Below are positions 1 to 6,723 of a stretch of DNA of 10,148 nucleotides, in pieces. The DNA comes from Candidatus Iainarchaeum sp. (GTDB lineage: Archaea > Iainarchaeota > Iainarchaeia > JAADDC01): NCBI GenBank assembly GCA_015520865.1, contig WAPE01000032.1, positions 1 to 10,148 on the forward strand, read 5' to 3'. Positions within the stretch are counted from its first letter, which is position 1. Each line of letters starts with the position of its first letter. The notes beneath the pieces were generated by a model. The model saw nothing but the letters and a program-made list of their open reading frames with translations. It searched no databases and was not told where the DNA came from. The position numbers and the translations under genes are program-made.

Positions 1-267
1 AGACCTCGAAAGAGGGTTAGAAAGGGGTGGATGTATAGGGAGATGTTCTTCGAGCCGCCGGGCTGGCAGGAAGAAATATACATAACGGACGACGAGCTGG
101 AAGCCATGCGGCTGGTGGACTACCTGGGATTGAAGCAAGAAGAAGCAGCAGAGAAGATGGGTGTTTCGAGGGCGACGGTGTGGAGATTGTTGGAAAGCGG
201 AAGAAGGAAGCTCGTGGAAGCCTTGCTCTTCAGGAAGAGGATAAGGATCGTGAAAAGCGAAGGCTGA
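1..267 (+). CDS. DUF134 (UPF0251) family predicted DNA-binding protein, 5' end cut by window edge
   Basis: The frame is open to base 1 and gives 88 residues beginning RPRKRVRKGWMYREM. An RPRKR-type N-terminus is typical of DUF134 proteins, which usually start M-x-RPRKxR, so only one or a few residues are probably missing; the internal ATG at 31 is unlikely to be the true start. The family core follows: an acidic helix (ITDDELEAMRLVDYLGL), then a sigma-70 region 4-like helix-turn-helix (QEEAAEKMGVSRATVWRLLESGRRKL). The role seen directly is DNA binding; the target is unknown. It lies 26 bases ahead of the MazG-like gene on the same strand, so it may be co-transcribed with it and could regulate it. 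DUF134 members often carry cysteines, but none is seen in this part. Family assignment is firm, function is not. Confidence 0.85.
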   Translation, partial: RPRKRVRKGWMYREMFFEPPGWQEEIYITDDELEAMRLVDYLGLKQEEAAEKMGVSRATVWRLLESGRRKLVEALLFRKRIRIVKSEG

Positions 268-293
268 TAAGAGCTTTGGACCTATTTTTATCC

Positions 294-596
294 ATGGACG
301 CCGATGACTTCCAGCGGGAAGCTCTGAAAACTCTGAAGGAGTGGGGAGAGCCTGGAGAATTATCGGATATTGTTTATCTTGCCCTAGCGATAAACGGTGA
401 AGCCGGAGAGCTTGCAGAAGTAGTGAAGAAGGCCTGGAGGGATAAGAAAGAACTCGATATCGATTGGCTCGTGGAAGAGCTAGGAGACATCCTCTGGTAC
501 GCGGCGGTACTCGCCCACAAGCTAAACATCCCCCTTTCGGAGGTTATGGAGAGGAATATCGAGAAGCTAAGGAAGCGATACGGGGTGGATGAATGA
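294..596 (+). CDS. MazG-like nucleotide pyrophosphohydrolase
   Basis: This 100-residue all-alpha protein has the MazG-type metal-binding pattern: EAGE at residues 36-39 and EELGD at 61-65, the ExxE...ExxD arrangement that binds Mg2+ in NTP pyrophosphatases. The family hydrolyses (d)NTPs to the monophosphate and pyrophosphate, often to remove non-canonical nucleotides. Single-domain MazG proteins are about 100 residues, as here. I chose ATG 294 because the MDADDFQREALKTL start matches the usual N-terminus; the frame is open further upstream to a GTG at 180, but that would overlap the DUF134 gene by about 88 bases and add an atypical basic leader. No clear Shine-Dalgarno sequence precedes 294, so coupling to the upstream gene is possible. 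Its stop overlaps the methyltransferase start (ATGA). The exact substrate cannot be read from the sequence. Confidence 0.88.
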   Translation: MDADDFQREALKTLKEWGEPGELSDIVYLALAINGEAGELAEVVKKAWRDKKELDIDWLVEELGDILWYAAVLAHKLNIPLSEVMERNIEKLRKRYGVDE

Positions 597-1312
597 GCTA
601 CGATGCGTACATCTGGCATATAAGTGATCGGGAGGAGAAAAGTGAATGGGAGGCCCTGTTCATTCACTCCTTACTCGAATGGGTAAAAATAAGGACAAGG
701 GAGGAGTACAAGAAGGTCCTGGATGCTCCCTGTGGCAATGGAAGACTTCATCCCTTCCTGAAGAGCTTCGGTTACGAGGTGAAGGGATTTGACATCAGCG
801 AAGAGCTAGTGGAGGAGGCGAGAAAAAGAGGTCACGATTGCTGGGTAGGGGACCTAAGGGATCCGAAAGCATATAGGGGAACTTACGATGCTATCATCAG
901 CTGGTTTACGAGCTTTGGCTACTTCAATCACGAAGAAAACCTAAAGGTGCTGGAGAACTTTTACGAAGCTCTAAGACCGAACGGAGCCCTTCTTCTAGAT
1001 TTTCCTATCTTTGGAAGGGGGTTTGCAGACAAGAACTTCACAGGTGCAATAAGAAGAGGGGACCTTATCGAAATAACGGAGAACACCGTAGAAGAAAGGG
1101 TGAGCAAGCTGAAAATCCGCCTCTTCAAAGATCTAAACAACAAATTGGAGCTAGTAAAAGAAATCCACGTTGGTGTACGTATGTATACCCCAGAAGAGCT
1201 CGAGAAGATGATGAGATCTGTTGGTTTCAGGGAGCTGTACACATTCGAGACGCTGAAAACGGCGCCCCCTAATGAGAAGAGCAGGAGGATAACCTACGTG
1301 GCGGTGAAGTAA
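593..1312 (+). CDS. class I SAM-dependent methyltransferase
   Basis: This 239-residue protein has a Rossmann-type methyltransferase fold. Motif I is VLDAPCGNGR (42-51), the SAM-binding glycine loop. The acidic residue after beta-2 is D68 in VKGFDIS. GDLRD (87-91) is the adenine-contact region, YDAIISWFTSFGYF (99-111) is motif IV, and LRPNGALLLDFP (127-138) is the post-motif strand. The later MYTPEELEKMMRSVGF is the usual helix before beta-6 in small-molecule methyltransferases, and the protein ends in the expected C-terminal strand (ITYVAVK). The acceptor is unknown; the missing NPPY-type motif argues against an adenine-N6 DNA methyltransferase. The start overlaps the MazG stop by four bases, and GGTGG lies just upstream, so translation is probably coupled. 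Pairing with MazG hints at nucleotide or RNA metabolism, but this is inference. Confidence 0.9.
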   Translation: MSYDAYIWHISDREEKSEWEALFIHSLLEWVKIRTREEYKKVLDAPCGNGRLHPFLKSFGYEVKGFDISEELVEEARKRGHDCWVGDLRDPKAYRGTYDAIISWFTSFGYFNHEENLKVLENFYEALRPNGALLLDFPIFGRGFADKNFTGAIRRGDLIEITENTVEERVSKLKIRLFKDLNNKLELVKEIHVGVRMYTPEELEKMMRSVGFRELYTFETLKTAPPNEKSRRITYVAVK

Positions 1313-1319
1313 CAGCACC

Positions 1320-1327
1320 TTTTTATA
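1320..1327 (+). promoter_or_regulatory. TATA-like box ahead of the membrane protein gene
   Basis: The sequence TTTTTATA lies in the 46-base gap after the methyltransferase stop. An archaeal TATA box is centred about 26 bases before transcription starts, which would put the start near base 1350, leaving a leader of only about nine bases that consists of GGTGGTAGG before ATG 1359. The T-run could also help end transcription of the upstream unit. Confidence 0.5.
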
Positions 1328-1358
1328 CCTCTGTGCATTCTTTCTAACGGGTGGTAGG

Positions 1359-1865
1359 ATGAAGAGGATCATGACGGCGAGGATCGGAGGGAGGTACATC
1401 ATAGTCCCGAAGCTGCTAGGGCTCCTCCTCGTTTTGGTGGCCCTACTGCTTTTCCTGGGAGCCACCATCGATCTCGTAGTGACCTGGGATAAGATCAAGG
1501 ACGTGCACTTCTGTCTAGAGGGCGTTAAGCAGACGGGTGACGAAACAGGCTACCTAATATGCTCAATAAAGGCACTGGCAGCCGGTGTTTATCCCTACTC
1601 CAACGGCGTCGACTACATGGATGTATGGGGCGTAATGTCGGTAAAGGCGGCCCTGTGGTTCTTCTGGGTCTTCCTACTAGTGATAGCACTAGTGATCTAC
1701 CAGAGCGGAAAGATCTTTGAGCTAGAAGAGGAAGTAATGGAGCCCGCAGATGAAACAAAGGTAAAAACAGAGGCTTCAGCAGAAAAGATCATGAAAGAGG
1801 CAGAGAAGACGGTGAAGAGGACAAGAAGGACAAGGAAGAGGACGACGAAGACAACTAAGAAATAA
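1359..1865 (+). CDS. two-helix membrane protein with basic C-terminal tail, function unknown
   Basis: I do not recognise this 168-residue protein. A hydrophobic helix at about 17-42 and a second at about 94-115 flank a loop of some 50 residues that holds two cysteines (C52 and C68), which could form a disulphide if the loop is outside the cell. A positively charged N-terminus and strongly basic C-terminus predict both ends inside. After helix 2 come an acidic stretch (ELEEEVMEP), a charged helical linker, and a tail made almost only of Lys, Arg and Thr (TVKRTRRTRKRTTKTTKK). The tail could bind nucleic acid or lipid headgroups. Start ATG 1359 has GGTGG four bases upstream; ATG 1371 is a possible alternative. 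The gene appears to stand alone and overlaps the convergent ASCH gene by 11 bases at its 3' end. Confidence 0.8.
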   Translation: MKRIMTARIGGRYIIVPKLLGLLLVLVALLLFLGATIDLVVTWDKIKDVHFCLEGVKQTGDETGYLICSIKALAAGVYPYSNGVDYMDVWGVMSVKAALWFFWVFLLVIALVIYQSGKIFELEEEVMEPADETKVKTEASAEKIMKEAEKTVKRTRRTRKRTTKTTKK

Positions 1866-2412
1866 CACCCCTCTCCCTTAACTCTTCCACGGCGCGGCGA
1901 AGCACCGCCCGCACCTTCTTTCTCTTTCCCAGTCCCCCCATCTCCATAGCTACCTGGCGGATGCTATTTGTCTCGGCGAGCCGCCGAAGGATCCAGGTGG
2001 CTTCTTCATCAAGGGGGATCCCCTCTTTGAGGGCCAGCCTAGCGATCTCCCCCGGCGTGTGTTCTCCGTAGAACCTTCTTTCTACCTCAAAGGGTTCGTC
2101 GAAAACCTTTACGAGGTCAAAGTGAATAACAACCAGAGGAACGTCCTTTTTACCGTAGATTCGATCGAGCTCCTTCTTTAGTTCATTGAAGCTCATACCT
2201 TCTAGCTCCGCGTGCTTAGGCGTTATCTCGCTCTTCTTTATCCTTTCAACCTTCGTTACTTTCCCTATTCCCCAAACCTTGCCGCCAGAGTGGATGAAGA
2301 AGTAATCTCCTTCCTTCAAACGGCTCCTTCGGCGAATACTAATACGCTTCTTTCCAGAAAGCACAAGCGGGAGGTACTTGCTCTTCAGCATGAGGTACCT
2401 TCGAACCTCCAC
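1855..2412 (-). CDS. ASCH-domain protein with C-terminal HTH-like region
   Basis: The protein is 185 residues long. Residues 1-107 look like an ASCH (PUA-like) domain: a first strand RRYLMLK, a helix ending in LSGKKRISIRR (18-28; the family's GKKTxExR-like signature), then RLKEGDYFFIHSGGKVWGIGKVTKV, the central beta-barrel. ASCH domains are thought to bind RNA or modified nucleotides. Residues 116-185 are helical and basic, with a likely helix-turn-helix (IRQVAMEMGGLGKRKKVRAVLRRAVEELRERGVIS is read as two or three helices), so this may be a nucleic-acid-binding fusion. The GTG start at 2412 lies about 25 bases from a TATA box and keeps the first strand whole; ATG 2391 is an alternative, with GGAGGT about 13 bases upstream of it. 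The 3' end overlaps the convergent membrane protein gene. Confidence 0.82.
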   Translation of the reverse strand: MEVRRYLMLKSKYLPLVLSGKKRISIRRRSRLKEGDYFFIHSGGKVWGIGKVTKVERIKKSEITPKHAELEGMSFNELKKELDRIYGKKDVPLVVIHFDLVKVFDEPFEVERRFYGEHTPGEIARLALKEGIPLDEEATWILRRLAETNSIRQVAMEMGGLGKRKKVRAVLRRAVEELRERGVIS

Positions 2413-2433
2413 GAAGATTCTCTACCTCAAGGC

Positions 2434-2441
2434 CTTTATAA
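2434..2441. promoter_or_regulatory. TATA box placed symmetrically between divergent genes
   Basis: CTTTATAA sits in the 50-base gap between two divergent GTG-started genes. Its centre (about 2437.5) is 25.5 bases from each start codon, at 2412 on the minus strand and 2463 on the plus strand. This is the standard archaeal TATA-to-start distance, so both transcripts would be leaderless. The core reads well on both strands (TTTATA one way, TATAAA the other), with purine-rich sequence suitable for a BRE on the minus-strand side (AGGAAGG) and CAAGG on the plus-strand side. Shared use is inferred from geometry. Confidence 0.6.
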
Positions 2442-2462
2442 CCTTCCTTCTTTTTCTAGGGC

Positions 2463-3935
2463 GTGGAGCTCAGGGCGAAGGTACTAGACCTAGACGCAGA
2501 CAAGTACGTCGTCGTTCTCAACGAAAAAACCGCAAAGAGGATGGGAGAAGGGCCCGATGGAAGGGTAGAAATAGCAAAGAACGGAAAACGAGTTGTGGCA
2601 ATCCTAAACACAGCCAAAAGATCCGTAGCGGAGGACGAAGTAGGTGTTCTAACCGACGTGGCCGAAGAGCTCGGTATAGAGACGGGTGATCTCGTAGAGG
2701 TGTATCCCGAAGAACCACCCGCCAGCATAGAGGCAATTCGGAAGAAGATATTCGGCAAGAAGCTCACGGAGGAAGAAATCAGGAAGATCATCGAGGATGT
2801 TATGAGCGGTGCCCTCTTCACGGCGGAAGCTTCGGCTTTTATAACGGCCTGCGAGATCAACGGGCTTGATATGGATGAAACGGTGGCATTAACGAAGGCC
2901 ATAGCCGATTCCGGAGAGCGGATTCAACTAGAGGGAGAGGTTGTAGACAAGCACAGTATAGGAGGGGTTCCTGGAAACAGGATCACGTTCTTCTTCGTCC
3001 CCATAATGGCCTCTCTGGGCTATAAGGTTCCAAAGACATCCTCCAGGGCAATCACATCCCCTGCAGGCACAGCAGACACGATGGAGGTGCTGGCTAGGGT
3101 GGATCTAAGTGCAGAAGAGATAAAGGAGATCGTTGAAACGGTCGGTGGAGTGATAGCCTGGGGAGGAGGCGCCAACATCGCATCTGCAGACGACAGACTC
3201 ATACAGATCCGAAGACCCCTTCGCCTCGATCCCCTTGGAATGGTTCTTTCCTCTGTAATGGCCAAGAAGGTGGCGGTCTCGTCAAAGTACATGGTTCTCG
3301 ATCTTCCAGTCGGTCCTGAGGCAAAGATCCACTCCTTCAACGAGGCGAGGGACTGGGAAAAGAAGTTCAAGGAGCTGGGAGATCTTTTAGGCATAAAGGT
3401 GGTTGGTTTTATCTCCAACGGAATCCAGCCCATAGGAAAGGGTATAGGGCCCGTTCTTGAAGCAAAAGACGTGCTTCTAACCTACGAGAGGGGCCTTTCC
3501 CAGGATCTTCTAGAAAAAGGGGTTGAGATAACCTCCAGGCTTCTGGCCTTCCTGAAGAAGGTTCCCGTGAGCCGAGCTAGGAAGCTGGCCATGGATCAGG
3601 TCAGGAGCGGCGAAGCAGAGAAGAAGCTTAGAGAGATCATAGAAGCCCAGGGCGGCGACCCAGAAGTAAAACCGGAGGACCTAGAACCAGGCCTGCACAA
3701 CGCAGAAGTGACAGCAGAAAGGGATGGAAAGGTTTCCTACATCTCCATCCAGAAGATCGCCAAGATCGCCCGCTACGCGGGAGCTCCCACCGATAAGAAG
3801 GCTGGAATCTGGATGAACGTGAAGGTGGGGGACAAGGTAAAGAAGGGAGATGTTCTCTTTACCGTTTTCTCTTCCAGCGAAAGGAAGCTAAGGGCTGCCA
3901 TGGAGATCGCCGAGGGTGCCATCCACATCGAGTGA
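2463..3935 (+). CDS. deoA: AMP phosphorylase (archaeal DeoA/thymidine phosphorylase family)
   Basis: The 490-residue protein matches archaeal AMP phosphorylases (about 500 residues) along its length. Known enzymes convert AMP, and also CMP or UMP, plus phosphate to the free base and ribose-1,5-bisphosphate, feeding the NMP degradation route with ribose-1,5-bisphosphate isomerase and form III RubisCO. Residues 1-84 are the N-terminal domain specific to the archaeal type. The glycosyltransferase family 3 helical domain begins near 87. The phosphate-binding loop is KHSIGGVPGN (163-172), and KTSSRAITSPAGTADTME (191-208) forms the active site. The C-terminal PYNP domain runs from about 415 to the end. 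Bacterial thymidine phosphorylases (about 440 residues) lack the N-terminal domain. GTG 2463 is the chosen start because a TATA box lies 26 bases upstream, so the message is probably leaderless. Neither isomerase nor RubisCO is in the window. Confidence 0.95.
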   Translation: MELRAKVLDLDADKYVVVLNEKTAKRMGEGPDGRVEIAKNGKRVVAILNTAKRSVAEDEVGVLTDVAEELGIETGDLVEVYPEEPPASIEAIRKKIFGKKLTEEEIRKIIEDVMSGALFTAEASAFITACEINGLDMDETVALTKAIADSGERIQLEGEVVDKHSIGGVPGNRITFFFVPIMASLGYKVPKTSSRAITSPAGTADTMEVLARVDLSAEEIKEIVETVGGVIAWGGGANIASADDRLIQIRRPLRLDPLGMVLSSVMAKKVAVSSKYMVLDLPVGPEAKIHSFNEARDWEKKFKELGDLLGIKVVGFISNGIQPIGKGIGPVLEAKDVLLTYERGLSQDLLEKGVEITSRLLAFLKKVPVSRARKLAMDQVRSGEAEKKLREIIEAQGGDPEVKPEDLEPGLHNAEVTAERDGKVSYISIQKIAKIARYAGAPTDKKAGIWMNVKVGDKVKKGDVLFTVFSSSERKLRAAMEIAEGAIHIE

Positions 3936-3944
3936 TTTTTATAT
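3936..3944 (+). promoter_or_regulatory. TATA-like box ahead of the coiled-coil protein gene
   Basis: TTTTTATAT starts directly after the AMP phosphorylase stop codon and is centred about 23 bases before GTG 3963. That is slightly shorter than the usual distance but fits a leaderless transcript. The T-run may also serve as an end signal for the upstream message. Confidence 0.5.
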
Positions 3945-3962
3945 CACGAGCCCTATTATTAC

Positions 3963-4547
3963 GTGGCGCTACTCGTTTCGTCCGTAAAGGATCTCGAGAA
4001 GATCGTTCCTAGGGAAGAAGCGGAAGAACTCTACCGGTACGTCGAGATGGGAGGATTTTTGAGGATAGAGAAGCAAGGAGGAAAGATAACCGTTGTTTAT
4101 CCGTCGAGAAAGATGATAAAAGAGCGGTTGGAGGAGCTCGAAGAGCGAAGGAAGGAAATCATCTACCAGATTGCCAAGATGAGAAGGTTAGAGAATAGAA
4201 AACGGCTTCTAGATCCCCTCAGGATTAAGCACAGGCTCCTTTCTTTGATAGATAGCGAGTACAGGGAACTAGCTGAGAAGATAGAAGCAGAACGGCTGTT
4301 TGAAGATAAAAGAGGCCGAAAGATCATAGAAACATTACAAAAGAACAAGGAGTACAGGGAGAGGTTAAAAGAGACCCTTGACGGAAGCCCGGTCTATAAG
4401 AACCGGAAGTTCGGCGAGTTTGTCGAGAAGATAAAGGAGGTGAAGGGAACCCTCCTAAATGGAAGGCTGAAGAGGCTTGAGGAAGCGAGAGAAAGGGTGG
4501 AGGAAGAGATAGAGGTTCTGAAGGGGCTCCTCCGTTGGGTTAAATAA
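3963..4547 (+). CDS. coiled-coil protein of unknown function
   Basis: I do not recognise this 194-residue protein. A short N-terminal alpha/beta part (about 1-47), ending in the hairpin GGFLRIEKQGGKITVVYPS, is followed by helices very rich in Glu, Lys and Arg. The first probable coiled coil runs from about 49 to 112 and the second from about 152 to 193, with a loop around GSPVYKNRKFGEF (141-153) between them, so the protein may fold back as an antiparallel pair. It has no membrane segment, cysteine or visible catalytic motif. GTG 3963 is the only good start near the TATA-like box, and the frame has no other early start that keeps the N-terminal part. The Hel308 gene begins 22 bases downstream on the same strand but has its own TATA-like box, so a functional link is only possible. 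Confidence 0.8.
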   Translation: MALLVSSVKDLEKIVPREEAEELYRYVEMGGFLRIEKQGGKITVVYPSRKMIKERLEELEERRKEIIYQIAKMRRLENRKRLLDPLRIKHRLLSLIDSEYRELAEKIEAERLFEDKRGRKIIETLQKNKEYRERLKETLDGSPVYKNRKFGEFVEKIKEVKGTLLNGRLKRLEEARERVEEEIEVLKGLLRWVK

Positions 4548-4548
4548 A
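4540..4548 (+). promoter_or_regulatory. TATA-like box ahead of the Hel308 gene
   Basis: TTAAATAAA overlaps the stop codon of the upstream gene and is centred 26 bases before GTG 4570, which is the expected spacing for a leaderless archaeal transcript. No Shine-Dalgarno sequence is present between it and the start, which supports leaderless expression. Confidence 0.5.
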
Positions 4549-4569
4549 GGTTCTTCACAAGATTTCTTC

Positions 4570-6723
4570 GTGGATGCGGAAGAGCTTGTTCTCAATAGGA
4601 ACGGCTACGAAGACTTCAACCCCGTCCAGAAGGAGGCCATAAGGGCAGGTGTAACCAACGGCGAAAATCTTGTCGTTGCTTCGCCAACTGCATCGGGAAA
4701 AACAACGATAGCGGAGCTAGCCATGGTAGCGACGATCCTTCGGGGAAAGAAAGCCGTTTATACGTCTCCCCTTAGGGCTCTAGCGGTAGAACACTTCAAG
4801 GACTTCGCCCGAAAGTACCCAGAGTTCAAGACGGCCCTCTCGATAGGCGATTACGACTCTAAGGACGCCCATCTAAAGAAGTACGACGCTATCTTCACTA
4901 CCTACGAGAAACTGGACTCGTTGATAAGACATAGAGCTCCCTGGCTTCCAGACGTAGGCGTTCTCGTCGTAGACGAGGTGCATATGCTCGATTCTGATCG
5001 GGGTCCCACGCTGGAAGTCCTTCTCACGAGGATGAAGTCGTATGACCTTCAGATCGTTGCCCTCTCGGCGACGATACCCAATGCAGAGGAGATCGCCGGC
5101 TGGCTAAACTCGAAACTCGTTGTATCAAACTGGAGACCTGTGGAGCTTGTTGAAGGAGTTTATTACAACGGTGTGGTGAGGTTCAACACGGGGGAAGAGG
5201 TGGAGTTTGGCGAAGAGGAGAACCTCATCGTGGACGCCTTAAAGAAGGGTAAAGGGGTCCTCATCTTTGCTCCCACGAGGAAATCAGCAATGTCAAAGGC
5301 AAGAAAGCTAAGGAAGGTGGTTGATCCTTTTATCAGATCGAAGAGAAGGTTAAGATCCCTTGCAGAGCGCGTCCTCAATGCTCTGGAGACTCCTACAACC
5401 CAATGTAAAGAGCTGGCAGAGGATATCCTCCACGGGGTGGCCTTTCATCACGCGGGACTTGTTCAGAAGCAGAGGGAGGCCGTAGAGGACGGCTTTCGTT
5501 CAGGAGACATAAAGGTTGTCGTAGCGACGCCCACGCTAGCAGCCGGGGTCAATCTTCCAGCCTTCAGGGTTATCATTTCCTCCGTCAGGAGGGGAGAAGG
5601 CTTCTACTCAAGGGAAATACCCGTGAGGGAGTACAAGCAAATGGCTGGGAGGGCTGGAAGACCGAAGTACGACGAAAGGGGAGAAGCCATCATCATAGCA
5701 CGGTCAGAAAAGGATGCCGAACACTACTTCGAGAAGTACGTCATGGGGAAGCCTGAAGAGGTATTTTCTAGGCTATCAGGATACCGATCCGTTCGCTTCC
5801 ACACGCTGGGTCTCGTAGCCGATCGAACGGTAAGAAGCTGGGAGGATCTCGTAAAGTTCTTCACGAGCACCTTCTTCTTTTACCAGAACAAAGATCTCGA
5901 GAAGCTTCTAGACCTTTTAGAGTCGGCGGTGTTCGAGCTAGAGGACTGGGAAATGGTCGGGGATTTCTCCCCCACGAAGCTGGGGGCCCGGGTTGCATCC
6001 CTCTACATCGATCCTGAAACAGGTTGGAACTTCTACACCTTTGCAAAGCACCCAAAGGTAGGAGAGTTCCCCGTTCTCTTCCTGATCGCCTCATCTCCAG
6101 AGTTCTATCCCTACCTCCCTGTCTCTAGGAAGGAAGAGATCGAGCTGCTAACACTCGCGGAGGAAAGGAAGGAAGAGCTTCCCATTCCCTTTGAAGATGC
6201 CCTGGAGGACATCCACTTTCTAAACAAGCTAAAGCTAGCGCTCCTCCTCGAAAAATGGATCAATGAAGCGGAAGAAGAGGAGATCCTCAAAGATTTTGGT
6301 GTCTCACCGGGCATCCTCAGGGGGCTCCTCTCCATCGGTGAATGGCTCGCCCACTCACTCTCCGAGATAGCCAAGGTGGCTGGTAACGGGTCCCTTTCAG
6401 TCTACGGGCTGAAGATGGAGCTAAGAATAAAGTATGGTGTTAAAGAAGAGCTCATTCCGCTTATCGAGCTGAAAGGGATCGGTAGAAAGCGTGCAAGAAA
6501 GCTCTACAACGCCGGAATAACATCCATTGAAAAACTAAAGAAGGCCGATCCCGTCGACGTGGCACGAATCGTTGGGCCAAAGGTAGCACTTAATATTTTC
6601 AAGCAACTTAAAGTTAAGGTGGACGAGGGGATAAAGGAAAGGATAAGGAAGGTTAGCCCGACCGAGCAAACGACCCTGGAGGTGTTCCTTGGTGGAGCCG
6701 CTGGAAATTCTGAGGAGCGATGA
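4570..6723 (+). CDS. hel308: Hel308-type (Hjm) superfamily 2 DNA helicase
   Basis: The 717-residue protein has the full set of SF2 motifs: Q motif FNPVQ (16-20), Walker A SPTASGKT (38-45), Ia TSPLRAL (65-71), II DEVH (135-138), III SAT (166-168), IV FAPTRKS (233-239), the Hel308 HHAGL signature (293-297), V ATPTLAAGVNLP (319-330) and VI QMAGRAGR (357-364). A winged-helix region follows, then the helical ratchet domain around 545-605, and a helix-hairpin-helix region with LKGIGRKRARKLYNAGI (634-650). Hel308 is a 3'-to-5' ATP-dependent helicase that remodels stalled replication forks and unwinds branched DNA. Length is normal for the family (about 700-720). GTG 4570 is chosen for its position 26 bases after a TATA-like box and because the Q motif then lies at the usual distance. 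Its 3' end overlaps the HerA-like gene by 32 bases, so the two are probably co-transcribed. Confidence 0.95.
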   Translation: MDAEELVLNRNGYEDFNPVQKEAIRAGVTNGENLVVASPTASGKTTIAELAMVATILRGKKAVYTSPLRALAVEHFKDFARKYPEFKTALSIGDYDSKDAHLKKYDAIFTTYEKLDSLIRHRAPWLPDVGVLVVDEVHMLDSDRGPTLEVLLTRMKSYDLQIVALSATIPNAEEIAGWLNSKLVVSNWRPVELVEGVYYNGVVRFNTGEEVEFGEEENLIVDALKKGKGVLIFAPTRKSAMSKARKLRKVVDPFIRSKRRLRSLAERVLNALETPTTQCKELAEDILHGVAFHHAGLVQKQREAVEDGFRSGDIKVVVATPTLAAGVNLPAFRVIISSVRRGEGFYSREIPVREYKQMAGRAGRPKYDERGEAIIIARSEKDAEHYFEKYVMGKPEEVFSRLSGYRSVRFHTLGLVADRTVRSWEDLVKFFTSTFFFYQNKDLEKLLDLLESAVFELEDWEMVGDFSPTKLGARVASLYIDPETGWNFYTFAKHPKVGEFPVLFLIASSPEFYPYLPVSRKEEIELLTLAEERKEELPIPFEDALEDIHFLNKLKLALLLEKWINEAEEEEILKDFGVSPGILRGLLSIGEWLAHSLSEIAKVAGNGSLSVYGLKMELRIKYGVKEELIPLIELKGIGRKRARKLYNAGITSIEKLKKADPVDVARIVGPKVALNIFKQLKVKVDEGIKERIRKVSPTEQTTLEVFLGGAAGNSEER
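6678..6684 (+). promoter_or_regulatory. ribosome binding site that decides the HerA-like start
   Basis: GGAGGTG inside the end of the Hel308 gene is a strong archaeal Shine-Dalgarno match. It lies seven bases before GTG 6692 and four before TTG 6689, which favours the GTG. It would allow the HerA-like protein to be made from the Hel308 message. Confidence 0.65.

Noticed and set aside
282..291. TATA-like CTATTTTTAT just before the MazG start
   Set aside because: It is only a few bases from ATG 294, so transcription from it would begin inside the gene; probably chance AT-rich sequence.
180..293. A possible N-terminal extension of the MazG-like protein from GTG 180
   Set aside because: It would overlap the DUF134 gene by about 88 bases in another frame, and its residues do not resemble MazG proteins, which begin near MDADDFQREAL.
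2456..2902. A 148-residue open frame on the minus strand opposite AMP phosphorylase
   Set aside because: It is Ser/Thr-rich low-complexity sequence opposite a well-conserved enzyme, and it has no promoter.
3020..3433. A 137-residue open frame on the minus strand opposite the AMP phosphorylase active site
   Set aside because: It is the shadow of a conserved coding region and has no recognisable domain.
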